This document shows, one piece after another, positions 47,794 through 59,188 of a stretch of DNA of 64,000 bases. The translations under genes and the position numbers were made by a program. The notes under the pieces are model-generated. The model did no database searches and was not told where the DNA came from. It saw only the letters and a list, made by a program, of their open reading frames with translations. Source of the DNA: Voacanga thouarsii (Eukaryota > Streptophyta > Magnoliopsida > Gentianales > Apocynaceae); assembly GCA_026120185.1 (NCBI GenBank), contig JANUWF010001109.1, forward strand, positions 1,480,001-1,544,000, read 5' to 3'. Within the stretch, counting starts at the first letter, position 1, and every line of letters starts with the position of its first letter.

Positions 47794-47848
47794 TGGTTTA
47801 GTGGTTAGAGCTTTGGAATTAATCCTAAAGGTCTTGAGTTCAAATCCC
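47794..47848 (+). other. tRNA-like A and B boxes in gypsy-1 5' LTR
   Basis: TGGTTTAGTGGTTAGAGC (47794-47811) fits a pol III A box and GAGTTCAAATCCC (47836-47848) a B box, at tRNA spacing. A full cloverleaf is not convincing: the anticodon stem is roughly formed but the T stem is poor. Confidence 0.5.
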
Positions 47849-49445
47849 ATCATTTAAGATTTTGCATGAATAATTTTATTTTGTTTAAGAATTGGACTTT
47901 TTGGCCTTTGTATCCCATAAGTAGAACTAGGAGTGTTGTCCTAGGGAAGACATGAAGGGAATGTTCTAGTCCTATTCTTGTGCCTTAAAAGAATTCTTAA
48001 AGGATTCATGTCCTTCTACTCTCTAGCTTACCTTAATTAAGAATTCTTTATCAATTAAGTTGTTCAATTTATCCAAAGCCATTTTTATTTCCAGAAAATT
48101 CAGCAAGGTTTATTAACCTTAGAATATCGAAAAAGACTTTTAAAGGATAGAGTATTGGCTGAAAATAGGGAAGGAGTTAAGGAAGGTTCTGAAGAGAATT
48201 AATCTCCATGGTTGAACCTTCAAACTTCATTCCATAAGTATTCATCTTCTTCATGGTAATAATCTGGAAATTTTCTAGATTCTTGGTAAGACCAGCTTGC
48301 GAAAATGTCAGCCATTCTTCTCACTCAAATACTGCCAGAAAATAGCCAATTTGTTCAACTTGAAGACAGAAATCCTTGGCCAAAAATCGGACTGCACAAA
48401 GCTGTGGAAACAAGGAAAAAAAATCCTGGGCAATTTCGCAGCTTAGCAGGCCAAAAACCAAGCTATTTCTTCTAGCCTTCAAACCAGTAATTCACCTCTG
48501 TCTTTCCTCCATAAAGAAGGCTGGAAAACAACCTTAAAGAACCCTCTAATACCTCTTCAAACTCACTACAAGTTGGCTGGAACATTGTAGAAAAAACCGC
48601 ACAAAAATTCCAACAAACCATTCGAATGAACAACCAGAAATTTCAGCCTTGCTCCCTCTTCAACCTTGTCCGAAAATCACTTCAACTTTCTATGAAAATA
48701 ACCTTAATCAGCCATCAACTGAACTTTATCACCCTCCTCCATTGACCTACATGAATGAACACCATAGCCACTCCTTAAATCACCACTTCAATCACTACAA
48801 TCAAGCTTTCAATTGGGATTCAAAATTTCAACAAATTACTCCATGAAAACTTCCATGGATTAAGCTTCAAAAAACTAGAAAATTTCCTCCGCCATAACAC
48901 TCATAATTTTGGCCACCCTATGACCCCTTCAAACCTCATTCATCTTAGCAAAACCTTAGCAAACTAGTCAGCCATTGAAGCTCCCAAGAACCTCAATCAA
49001 CCAAACCACTCTTACCATATCTTCTACCTTAATTCACTCAATAAATTACTCATTTTGAATTTCAAACAACCAGTTTTCACTCTTTCCCCTAATCTGAAAA
49101 TTTAATCACAAAAATTCCTTTAACCATTTGACCAACATCCTTCAGCAAATTTTGTCCAGCTTTCTCTCCATTCTCTCTATTTCTCCAAGAACACCAAGAA
49201 CACCCACCATAATTCTCCAAGCCTAAAACCACTCTAAATACCTCCAATCCCTTCCAAAAACTCCAAATCATATCTACACACCCTCTAGAGTCCATTTTTG
49301 TATTTATAACATCAATCATTGAAAACAAAATTCTGCTATCGGATAAAAAACTAGAACTTTTCTTGAAGATTCAACAACTCTCTTAAGGTAAACCAGAACG
49401 ATTTTGATAATCTTCTTTCCTTTAATCTTTTAACATAATATACTA

Positions 49446-49446
<1 letters not shown>

Positions 49447-49502
<56 letters not shown>
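49447..49502. repeat. (CT)n microsatellite in gypsy-1 5' LTR
   Basis: About 28 CT units. At the same LTR position the 3' LTR has a compound (CT)n(CA)n(CT)n tract (59116-59188), so this repeat has evolved separately in the two LTRs since insertion. Confidence 0.95.
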
Positions 49503-49505
<3 letters not shown>

Positions 49506-51795
49506 CGAAATGGTTATTTCAACCATGACCATTTCTCTTCTTCTTCCTTGGACGATTCAAGCCTCCTACGTGTGTGGACCTCCTTGGATCTTCAACAAGA
49601 TTGTCATCAACCAAGTTTTTCTCTCTAACCCTCTTTTCAATTCTAAAAATCATGTCTCTTAGATGTTATTAGAAAATGATAGAATATGATTGGAGATTGA
49701 GTATGTGTTTGTATGAAGGATTTGAGATTAGAGCATGAGGATGTTTTGTCATGGTTGAGTGTTATGATATTTTGTGGTTTGTTGCATGCTCTTCATATCG
49801 TGAGTAAGTATGGATGATTAAGCATGATAGATATTATGTCACCTTTGTTGAATAGGGTTTTATGTTCTTGTATTCTTGTTTGAAGCCATGTATATGGTTA
49901 TACTTAGTAGAGATTTAGCCATATGCTAGTAGGTATGGATTTAAGCCTTTATTCATGAATGGAATGGTTTGATGATCAATGTTAGATTTTATGTTCATGA
50001 TTATTGTTAGCAATAGGAGAATTATGATCATGACCTTGTTGATCCTAAGATATTTTAATTAGCCAGTTTTATTATGTTAATCAAAATTAAGACTATATTT
50101 TCCCTCAATAATTTTAAAAACCCTAAGAAGCCTTGGAGTTGGAATATTAAATAAAATAGTGAAATTTTAGTCAAATAAATGATATCTTCTGTTAAAAAAT
50201 AATATATAAAAAAATATTTATATATAATAATATTATTAAATAAGGCCATTTATATAAATAATAATAGGTAAAATATTGATCTAGTAGGTCAAAGATTCAT
50301 AAATATTATCGAAATCTATTTATTATCTTTTGATCAAGATTTATTAAAATTTAATTGTTATTAATTTCATTTATTAGTTATTTTCTAACTATTAATTAAG
50401 AAATTAGTAATAATTTATTATTTATTTTAATAATATCATCTAGGACTTAGGATCCTTCATCAAATAAACCCTAGTTTATTAATAACAAAGATTTATATTT
50501 GAACCTATAACCTCTTAGTAATTATTTTACAACCCCTAATTATTTTATTATCAAGCTAAACTTATTTTTTTTTTAAAAACCTTTATCATCTAGCTTTTAA
50601 GCTTAGGACATTAGGGTCATAATCGTAATAAGTTGAACTAGGATAATTTATGGAAGCGAATTTTGCTTGAGTTTAATTATGGCTTGTGTTTACCCCAGGC
50701 GAGGTTAGGTCAGTTTTGGAAGATCTTTGATTTAGCTCCAGCAAATGATCAGATAAGCTCCTGCATAAAACTTATTTGATGTTTAAAGGTTACTATGGCA
50801 AGCCAAACGCGAAATGTATGAACACTCATTTTAGTAAAGGTAATTAACAACTTTTTCCTTTCTGTTTCAGTCAAATCATTTGGAATCAACAAGAAGTTTT
50901 ACTTAAATAATAAACTCTTTCTAAAACCAATTTTGACACGAACTTTAGAAACCCTTAATTGCTATTTCCAAATTAAACAATGTTTTATCAGTTTTCTCCC
51001 AAGTGGGACAATCAACGTTGAGTACTCAATACGGGTAGGCTAGTAGTACTAGTTTTGAAGAGTAAGAATGAGTCTTCTGGCAGGAGGCCACCTCCATAAG
51101 ATGAACTCAACTTGGAAAAGCGATAGTACTACTTAGTCATGCCAGTCTGAATTAGTAAGTTTCAGTTATGTGGACTGTGTGTTTCTGGAATGGACAACCG
51201 GTATATTTGGGTGTAGAGAAGGAGGAATATCTTACCCGGTAGGCCGTACACCTACCTTTTGTCAGTCTGCACAAAGTGTGGCATTCTAACCATTATATGG
51301 ATATGGGGCCTAACGTGTGGTAACCCATGGCCGCCCATTTGAGTAGTTTAATTTATTGTGCACTTATATGGTTTGAAAAGAGAAAACACCACTCTTTATT
51401 TTAACCTTATTTATTGCTTGCCAGCATTTTCTCTTATGAAATTTTACAACTTGCATACATGAACTGTTTTCCTAAACAGTCAAAGCACACATGAACTTAC
51501 TGAAATTTTTATCTCATCACCTTTTATGCCATGTTTCAGGTCGATCCTACTGTGGGGATGAGCAGTTAGAATATTGCCTGCTTGAAGACTCTTGTTGTTT
51601 ATTTTATATGTTGCTTTGAGAGTTGATAGTGAACAATTTATTTTAGATTTGTTCTTGAATTTTTGGGTTGTATAAGTTTTAATTTTAAAGTATTGTTTTA
51701 TTTTCGTTTGTGTGTCCTAATTATAAAAATCCCTTGTCCTTTGGATGGGGCGACATCCTCGGCCTTGTTGGGCCTAGGTAGTGGGGTGTTACAAG

Positions 51796-51807
51796 TGGTA
51801 TCAGAGC
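51796..51807 (+). promoter_or_regulatory. Primer-binding site of gypsy-1
   Basis: TGGTATCAGAGC, the exact complement of the 3' end of plant initiator tRNA-Met, two bases after the LTR. Confidence 0.95.
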
Positions 51808-51892
51808 CTAGGTTTAGGCAAATATTGATAGTTTATGTTCTGTCTTATTAAGTTCAAATATTTTATCTAACCTATCTTGTTTATGTTGTAGG

Positions 51893-52291
51893 ATGGTTAG
51901 AATGCTTAGAACCACAAGGAAAGGGTAGCAATGGCATCCTCCTATCCCTATTTACCCGGAAGACCAACCAGTGCCTCAACTTGCACCTCAGCCAATTATT
52001 CCCTTGGAAAATAGCAATGACGATGAGGTCCTGATCAATGAGCCACTCCCAATACCTGTTATAGATTTAGTTTTGGACAATGAAGATGTGGAGATTGATA
52101 TGGCATATGTGCCCCACCCTCCTAGTCCCATAGTTGACTTGTCTGCTGATAGTGATAATTCGGGGGAGATAGATTATGAATCTCCACCTAGACCTTCCTT
52201 TATACCTCCACCCAACCAGGTTAAAACCGGGGAGAGTTCTAAGCGACTCGGGAAAGAGCCAATGGAGGGGTTGCAAGTGGGGCTGGGATAG
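51893..52291 (+). pseudogene. Gypsy-1 leader ORF before gag
   Basis: Starts MVRMLRTTRKG then a stop, and continues open for over 100 codons (51971-52291). It has a proline-rich part (PQLAPQPIIPLEN), an acidic part (DLVLDNEDVEIDM, DLSADSDNSGEIDYE) and a basic end (SSKRLGKEPM). Gypsy-2 has a counterpart at the same place (19141-18561, minus). A putative splice acceptor, tttatgttgtag/g, lies just before the ATG. No domain recognised. It may be joined to gag by splicing or be a separate small protein. Confidence 0.5.
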
Positions 52292-52595
52292 ACTTCACTA
52301 AGAATTTTGGGGGATGGTTATATAAGGCCGACTTTGAAGATTCTGATGAGGACTAGAGGGACTAAGGGTTGTTATGATCTGGATGTTTATTTACTTCTTT
52401 TCATAAATTTCTATATTAAGGAGTTTCATTTCTATTTACTATTTTAATTTCAAATTTATGCAAATAAGAGTACCTGAGTACTCTAAGATTTGAGAGAAAT
52501 TTACATGCAATTCTTTAGACAAAACTTGCATCTGATTTTCTTTTACTTAAACTTGAATATGAATGCATGCTCATCTGAAATGATTTAATCATTGA
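52292..52595 (+). other. Gap between leader ORF and gag of gypsy-1
   Basis: T-rich and non-coding. The same gap exists in gypsy-2 (18301-18560). It could be an intron; I see no decisive splice sites. Confidence 0.4.
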
Positions 52596-53780
52596 ATGCA
52601 TAAGCTCATCATTTGGGTATGGTTTAGAATAGCACCCAAGCACCATGTAGCCACATCAGGCAGGAGAGTCTCGGAGGTAGAACCGGTGGCACCAGAGGTT
52701 GAAATGACCCAAATGCAGTCACCTAACCAGGGATTTGGGAGTGAGCCAAATTTGGAAATGGGGTCTGAAGCACCTGTTGAAGTGATAATAGGGTAAGCAT
52801 TCAGCAAGATGGTCGAGATTCTACAGACCTTGAGAAAATAGAGGAACCCCAAGGGAAAGGATGAAGCATTGGAGCGGTTTCTGAAATTTCAACCGCCCGT
52901 CTTCTTAGGAGAAGCTGAGTAGGATCAGAAAGCTAAGGAATAGATAAATCAAATAGAAAACATATTCGCTATGCTCCAGTACACTGAGGAGCGAATGGTG
53001 AGTTTACTGCATTTCGTTTGAGGAGCCCAGCTCAGGCATGGTGGCAGCGGGTTCAGGATGACTAGGAGATGATTGATCAGGACTGGACGTGGACCAATTT
53101 TGTTGAAGCATTCAGAGCTGAGTATATCCCTCAGTGGATAGTGAAGAAGCGGGAAGACGAGTTTCAGAATTTAAAACAAGGGGATATGACGGTAGCACAA
53201 TACGCAGCACGGTTCACCCAGCTATCACAGTATTGCAAGAGGCTAGTGGACACTGAGTAGAATAGGACCAGACAATTTGTCAAGGGGCTCAGGTCGGAAT
53301 TGAAAAGGGCGTTGGCACGTTCTCCACCAATGACCTACTCAGGGGCCATAGATGTAGCTACCCGGACAGAAAATGAAGACCGCAGCAGAATGGCATCGAG
53401 ACCTTTCCAACCGCCAAGGCAACCGCAAGAACCTTTCTAGAGGCAGCAACCCCACAAGCGCCCCGCCAACTAGCAATGGCAGAATCGGGGAAAGCAAGCT
53501 CTTACAACTCCGGCTGGTCCTACACAGAACCTTCTATGTATGCTGGTAATGTGGAAAAAGAGGCCACACAGAGAAGAACTGTTGGTCCAAAAGAGGTGAG
53601 CGGAAATGTTACCACTGCGGAGACCAAACTACCTGTAGAACGCCTGCCCTAAACTTCACCGAGTCAGGCAAGGAAATTCGGCTTAGAATTCAGGGGCCAA
53701 TAGAGCCAATGCCACGGGAGCATCCAGGAGTGGAGCATCGAAGCCTCAAGTGAAAGTGAAGATATTCGCTCTCAACTGAG
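52596..53780 (+). pseudogene. Gypsy-1 gag, broken
   Basis: Readable blocks in order: EALERFLKFQPPVFLGEAE, INQIENIFAMLQYTEERMVS, then the retrotransposon gag domain DQDWTWTNFVEAFRAEYIP, KREDEFQNLKQGDMTVAQYA and ARFTQLSQYCKRLVD, NRTRQFVKGLRSELKRAL and TENEDRSRM. A zinc knuckle at 53541-53582 has CX2CX4HX4C spacing (C-GKRG-H-TEKN-C) with a stop between its first two Cys. A partial second knuckle CYHCGDQT follows. There are many Trp to stop changes (TGG to TAG) in the gag core, with at least two frameshifts. Confidence 0.88.
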
Positions 53781-54330
53781 AGGAGGTTGGAACTAATGCG
53801 GCAGTGGTAGAAGGTACGTTTACTATCCAATGATGTTCCGTTAATGCATTGATAGACCCTGGATCTACCCATTCCTATTTAAACAAGAACTGTGCATATC
53901 ATTTGGGTTGGGATGGAGTAGAACTACCTTTTACCTTATTGGTGAGTACACCTTCGGGGAAGATGGTGCAAGTAGATCGGTATGTGCAAAATTGTAAAAT
54001 TGAAGTAGGGAGAGAAAACTTGGAGGGAGATTTGATAGTGTTGGATATTGATGATTATGATTTGATATTGGGAATGGATTGGCTAGCGAAGCATGGGACT
54101 AGGGTAGACTGTAGGAATAAATTGGTTCAATTTATTAGACCAGGGTGTGATGTGTTGGAATTCAATGGCAAGAGAGTAAAGGAATTGAAGTATTTGATAG
54201 CCAGGGCTAAGGCCCAAAAACTGTTGAAGCAAGGATGTCAAGGATATTTGGCTTATATGATAAACAAGCCGAAAGAGCAGTGCACTCTGGAGGATATTGA
54301 GGTAGTAAATGATTTTTTTGATATGTTTTC
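53781..54330 (+). CDS. Gypsy-1 protease region
   Basis: Part of an uninterrupted stretch of 203 codons (53849-54460). It opens IDPGSTHSYLNKNCAYHLG, the aspartic protease site (D-[ST]-G-[AS] family; here DPGS), then LPFTLLVSTPSGKMV, LEGDLIVLDIDDYDLILGMD and WLAKHGTRVDC. The last motif (ILGMDWL) is the usual end of Ty3 proteases. It would cut the Gag-Pol polyprotein. Upstream it is joined to gag through broken sequence, so it is a remnant although this piece is open. Confidence 0.88.
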
Positions 54331-55199
54331 TGTGGAACTCACTTCTCTACCTCCCAGCCAAGAAGTTGAATTTACCATTGATCTAATACTAGGAGCGGAA
54401 CCGGTATCCCGGACTCCATATCGGATGGCATCAGCGAAGCTGAAAGAACTGAAGGAGTAGCTAGAAGAGTTAGTGAAGAAATGTTACATTAGACCTAGCA
54501 CATCGCCCTGGGGAGCACCTGTGCTATTTGTGAAGAAGAATGATGGGACTTTGAGACTGTGTATCGACTATCAGGGTTTGAACAACCTGACGATTAAGAA
54601 TAATTATCCACTACCACTTATTAATGAGCTGTTTGACCAGTTGTAAAGATCCAATTGTTACTCCAAACTGGACCTGAGGCAAGGGTACTATCAAGTGAGG
54701 ATAAAAGAGGAGGATATCCCCAAGACAGCCTTCAACATAAGATATGGTCACTATGAGTCCGTGGTAATGCCATTCAGGGTAACCAATATACCAACAGTAT
54801 TCATGGATTTGATGCATCAAGTGTTCTAACCCTATTTAGATAAGTTTGTGGTGGTCTTTATTGATGATATCCTCATTTATTCCAAAATTCTAGAGGAGCA
54901 TGCAGAACATCTAAAGCTGGTATTGGAAAAGCTAAGAGAGCACAAGCTTTTCACCAAGTTTAGCGTGTGAGTTTTGGCTGGACAGTGTGGCATTTCTTGG
55001 CCACGTGGTAACCAAGGATGGAATTAAGTTAGACCCAGCAAATGTTGAAGCAGTATCAGACTGGAAGCAATCGGAGAACATCACCGAGATTCGAAGCTTC
55101 TTGGGATTAGCTGGCTATTATAGGAGGTTCATCAAAGGATTTTCAATGCTCGTATCGCCTATGACCCGTCTGCTGAGGAAAGATGTACTATTTATTTAG
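54331..55199 (+). pseudogene. Gypsy-1 reverse transcriptase, broken
   Basis: Blocks in order: SLPPSQEVEFTIDLILGAEP, PYRMASAKLKELKE then a stop, [65 protein letters not shown] (first catalytic Asp in KLDL), [18 protein letters not shown] and [12 protein letters not shown] (catalytic DD kept; YVDD is IDD here). It continues to [20 protein letters not shown] and [20 protein letters not shown]. The order and wording are classic Ty3/gypsy RT. A frameshift near 54965 and stops at about 54458, 54645 and 54828 inactivate it. Confidence 0.92.
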
Positions 55200-55640
55200 A
55201 ATGAAAAATGTGAGAAGAGCTTTCAAGAACTGAAGCAAAGATTGATGACAGCACCAGTGTTGAGTCTGCCAGAGGGAGATAAGCCTTACGCGCTATATAC
55301 CGATGCTTCGAAAGAAGGTTTAGGATCAGTTTTGATGCAAGACCAAAAGGTGATCACCTATGCTTCTCGCAAGTTGAGGTCTTATGAAGTCAATTACCCC
55401 ACGCATGATCTAAAGTTGGCTGCCATTATGTTCGCTTTAAAGAAATGGCGACACTATCTATACATAGTGGAATATGAAGTGTTCACTGATCACAAGAGCC
55501 TGAAATACATCTTCACCCAGAAGGACTTAAATTTGAGGCAGTGAAGATGGATGGAATTTCTGGAAGAGTACCGTTGTCCAATCAACTCTCATCCCGGGAA
55601 GGCCAACGTTGTTGCTGATGCCCTGAGCAGGAAGGTCAGT
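55200..55640 (+). pseudogene. Gypsy-1 RNase H
   Basis: Open for 100 codons (55242-55544): [14 protein letters not shown] [18 protein letters not shown] (catalytic Asp), [20 protein letters not shown] (catalytic Glu replaced: the usual YxxxxxE has D-L here), [11 protein letters not shown] and [20 protein letters not shown] (Asp kept), then a stop where RRW is expected, and [15 protein letters not shown] to the end (last Asp kept). A single stop inside, so only mildly damaged. Confidence 0.9.
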
Positions 55641-57090
55641 ATGGCTAAGCTAAGGATACAAGAGATTCAAGTGGTTTAGGATGTGTTGGATAGAAGAGCG
55701 GAAGTGTGAGGAGAGAAGATTGTTATCAGCAACCTGAAGTTGATATCAGATTTAAGGCAGGAAATTATTGAAGCTCAGCAAAATAATGCAGAATTTCAAT
55801 TTTTCAAGGACAAGGAGCTCAAACGGCAAGGCAGTGAATTCCGATAGGATGAAGTAGGAGTTTTGTATTTCAAAGATCGATTATGTGTACCCAAGGAGCA
55901 TCAATTGAAGGACAGAATTTTAGAAGAGGTGCATAAGAGCAAGTACGCCATTCATTCGGGAGAGGTCAAAATGTATTAGGATCTGAAAAGGGACTATTGG
56001 TGGCCCGGAAGGAAGCGGGACGTGGTTAAGTATGTTTCGACATGTCTCACCTGTTAGAAGGTCAAAATGGAGCACAAAAAGTCAGCTGGACTGTTGCAAC
56101 TGTTGCCAGTACCTGAATGGAAGTGGGAGGAAGTGACCATGGACTTCGTTACCAGACTCCCTATGTTGAGGACCTAAAAGGACGCCATATGGGTAGTGGT
56201 GGATCGACTGACCAAGTCAACACATTTCATACTAGTGAACGTAAGGGATTCCATGGAGAAGTTGGCTTAAACCTATGCGCGAGAAATAGTCCGTCTGCAT
56301 GGAGTGCCTTCCAGTATTGAGTCCAACCGAGACTCGAGATTTACGTACCGATTTTGGGGTAATTTTCAAAAATCAATGGAGTCGAGTCTAAAGTTCAGTA
56401 CGATGGCGCATCCACAAATCGATGGGCAGTCAAAAAGGGTTATACAGATACTATAGGATATGCTGAGAGCGTGTGTTCTAGATTTCGAGGATAAATGGAT
56501 TGAATGTGTGCGGTATGCGGAGTTGTCATACAATAACAGTTATCAAGCTTCGATTTGAATGGCTTCGTATGAGGCACTGTATGGGCGCAAGTGTCAGGTA
56601 CCGCTATACTGGAGTTGGTCAGAAGATGGACATATAAGTAAAATCGGAGAAACCTATATTCAGGAAATGTTGGACAAGGTTAAGTTAATTAGGGAAAGGT
56701 TAAAAACAGCTCAGAGTCGACAAAAGAGCTTTGCAAACAATAGGCGGAGAGAGTTAAAATTCCAAGTGGGAGATAGGGTATTCCTAAGATTAACACCAAA
56801 TAGAGGAATCTTAAAGCATCCGAAAGGTGGGAAGCTGAATCCGACGTATTTAGGACCGTTCCTAATAAAGGAAAGAATTGGGCCAGTGGCGTACCGATTG
56901 GATTTGCCAGATGGATTGACAGGAATTCACGACGTGTTTCATGTATCGCAGCTGAAGAAGTACAATGCCAATCTCGGTCATGTTTTGAATGAGGAGCCGT
57001 TGGTGTTACCACCCGACCTGAGCTATGTGGAGAAACCCGTGCAAATATTGGACCGAAGTATCAAGACTCTCCAGAACAAGCAGATACCGA
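55641..57090 (+). pseudogene. Gypsy-1 integrase, broken
   Basis: The zinc-binding start includes HKSKYAIHSG and CLTC (an HHCC-type pattern, with a stop after CLTC). The core has WKWEEVTMDFVTRLP (first Asp) and IWVVVDRLTKSTHF. SNRDSRF (second Asp) and HPQIDGQSKRVIQ follow, the latter in place of HPQTDGQSER, so the catalytic Glu is Lys. After it come SYNNSYQASI, YEALYGRKCQVPLYW, the GPF/Y-type module VGDRVFLRLTP, LNPTYLGPFLIKERIGPVAY and FHVSQLKKYN. The last 219 codons (56559-57218) are open, but frameshifts near 56120 and 56340 break the core. Confidence 0.92.
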
Positions 57091-57229
57091 TGGTAAAAGG
57101 TGCAGTAGGAGCATTATGTCACGCGAGATGCCACATGGGAAATAGAACAGAAGGTAAAGTGGAAGTATCCCGATTTGAGATAGAGGTATGCCTGAATTTC
57201 GGGACGAAATTCTCCTAAGAAGGGGAAGA
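57091..57229 (+). pseudogene. Gypsy-1 chromodomain-like tail and purine tract
   Basis: After IPMVK at about 57095 a frameshift occurs; in the next frame the DNA reads EHYVTRDATWEIEQKVKWKY and PDLR, the C-terminal signature of Tekay/Del chromoviral integrases (ATWE-E, YP-L). It is followed by 'gggacgaaattctcc' and the purine tract AAGAAGGGGAAGA (57217-57229) that primes plus-strand synthesis. Confidence 0.75.
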
Positions 57230-57477
57230 TGTGAAACCCCAACTAAAACCAACCCTAGAGTAAGGAGGTCGGGATACATATAATATTTTCTTACATACAT
57301 AAATATATTTTTGAATGATTTTCTGTGCTTTAGGATTGTGATTTATAGTCTAGAAGGTTTAGTTGTATTTATTGAAAAGTAAAATGGTAATTTTGCTTGA
57401 AGTCAAAAGTAGGGAGATAGCTTTAAGATTACATAGGAAGAGTATTTGGGAGAGAAAATAAGAACAAGAGTTGTTAT

Positions 57478-57531
57478 GGTTTAATGGTTAGAGCTTTGGA
57501 ATTAATCCTTAAGGTCTTGAGCTCAAATCCC
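57478..57531 (+). other. tRNA-like A and B boxes in gypsy-1 3' LTR
   Basis: Matches the 5' LTR copy: TGGTTTAATGGTTAGAGC, then GAGCTCAAATCCC, where the B box has lost the canonical TT to CT. Confidence 0.5.
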
Positions 57532-59114
57532 ATCATTTAAGATTTAGCATTAATAATTTTATTTTGTTTAAGGATTGGACTTTTCGGCCATTGTATCCCA
57601 TAAGTAGAACTAGGAGTGTTGTCCTAGGGGAGACATGAAGGGAATGTTCTAGTCCTATTCTTGTGCCTTAAAAGAATTCTTAAAGGATTCATGTCCTTCT
57701 ACTCTCTAGCTTACATTAATTCTTTATCAATTAAGTTGTTCAATTTATCCAAAGCCATTTTTATTTCCAGAAAATTCAGCAAGGTTTATTAACCTTAGAA
57801 TCTCGAAAATGACTCTTAAAGGATAGAGTATTGGCTAAAAATAGGGAAGGAGTTAAGGAAGGTTTTGAAGAGAATTAATCTCCATGGTTGAACCTTCAAA
57901 CTTCATTCCATAAGTATTCATCTTCTTCATGGCAGTAATCTAGAAATTTTCCAGCTTCTTGGTCAGACCAGCTTTAGAAAACTTCAGCCATTCTTCTCAC
58001 TCAACTACTGCTAGAAAATAGCCAACTTGTTTAGCTTGAAGACAGAAATCCTTGGCCAAAAATCAGACTACACAAAGCTGTGCAAACCAGGAAAAAAAAT
58101 CCTGGGCAATTTCACAGCTTAGCAGGCAAAAAACTAAGCTATTTTTTCTAGCCTTCAAACCAGTAATTCACCTCTATCTTTCCTCCATAAAGAAGGCTAG
58201 AAACAAGCCATAAAAAACCCTCCAATACCTCTTTAAACTCACTGCAAGTCGGCTAGAACATTGCAGAAAAAACTACACAAAAATTCCAACAAACCATTCG
58301 AATGAACAACTAGAAATTCCAGCCTTGCCCCCTTTTCAACCTTGTCCGAAAATCACTTCAACTTTCTGTGAAAATAACCTTAGTCAGCTATGAACTGAAC
58401 TTCATCACCCTTCTCCATTAACCTACATGAATGAACACCATAGCCACTCCTTAAATCATCCCTTTAATCACTACAATCAAGCTTTCAATTGGGATTCAAA
58501 ATTTCAACAAATTACTCCATGAAAACTTCCATGGATTAAGCTTCAAACAACCAGAAAATTTCCTCCACCATAACACTCAGAATTTTGGCCACCCTATGAC
58601 CCCTTCAAACCTCATTCATCTCAGCAAAACCTTAGCAAACCAGTCAGCCATTGAAGCCCCCAAGAACCTCCATCAACTAAACCACTTTTACTATATCTTC
58701 TACCTTAATTCACTCCATAAATTGCTCCTTTTGAATTTCAAACAACTAGCTTTCCTTCTTTCCCCTAATATGAAAATCTAATCACAAGAATTCCTCTAAC
58801 CATTGGGCAACATCTTTCAGCAAATTTCGTCCATCTTTCTCTCCATTCTCTCCATTTCTCCAAGAACACACACCACCATTTTCCAAGCCTAAGACCACTT
58901 TAAATACCTCCAATCCCTTCCAAAAACTCCAGATCATGTCTACTCACCCTCTACAGTCCATTTCTGTATTTTATAACATCAATCATTGAAAACAAAATTC
59001 TGCTATCGGATCAAAAACCAGAATTTTTCTTGAAGATTCAAGAACTCTCTCAAGGTAACCAAGAATGATTTTGATCACCTTCTTTCCTTTAATCTTTAAA
59101 CATAATATACTAAT

Positions 59115-59115
<1 letters not shown>

Positions 59116-59155
<40 letters not shown>

Positions 59156-59188
59156 TACACACACACACACACTCTCTCTCTCTCTCTC
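59116..59188. repeat. Compound (CT)n(CA)n(CT)n microsatellite in gypsy-1 3' LTR
   Basis: CT units, then about 10 CA units, then CT units again, at the position of the pure (CT)n in the 5' LTR. Confidence 0.93.

Larger units (their letters stand above)
47548..51793 (+). mobile_element. 5' LTR of gypsy-1
   Basis: 4,246 bp. It starts CGTGAAACCCC (the 3' LTR keeps TGTGAAACCCC) and ends GGTGTTACA. It holds tRNA-like boxes (47794-47848), a (CT)n run of about 28 units (49447-49502), and the block around 51010-51130 shared with gypsy-2 (gagtactcaatacgggtagg, ggcaggaggccacctcc). Open frames within it are not coding. Confidence 0.95.

Noticed and set aside
49446..49628. Signal-peptide-like Ser/Leu repeat protein
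   Set aside because: Translation of the (CT)n microsatellite in the gypsy-1 LTR.
56689..57012. 107-codon minus-strand frame
   Set aside because: Antisense shadow of the gypsy-1 integrase C-terminal region.
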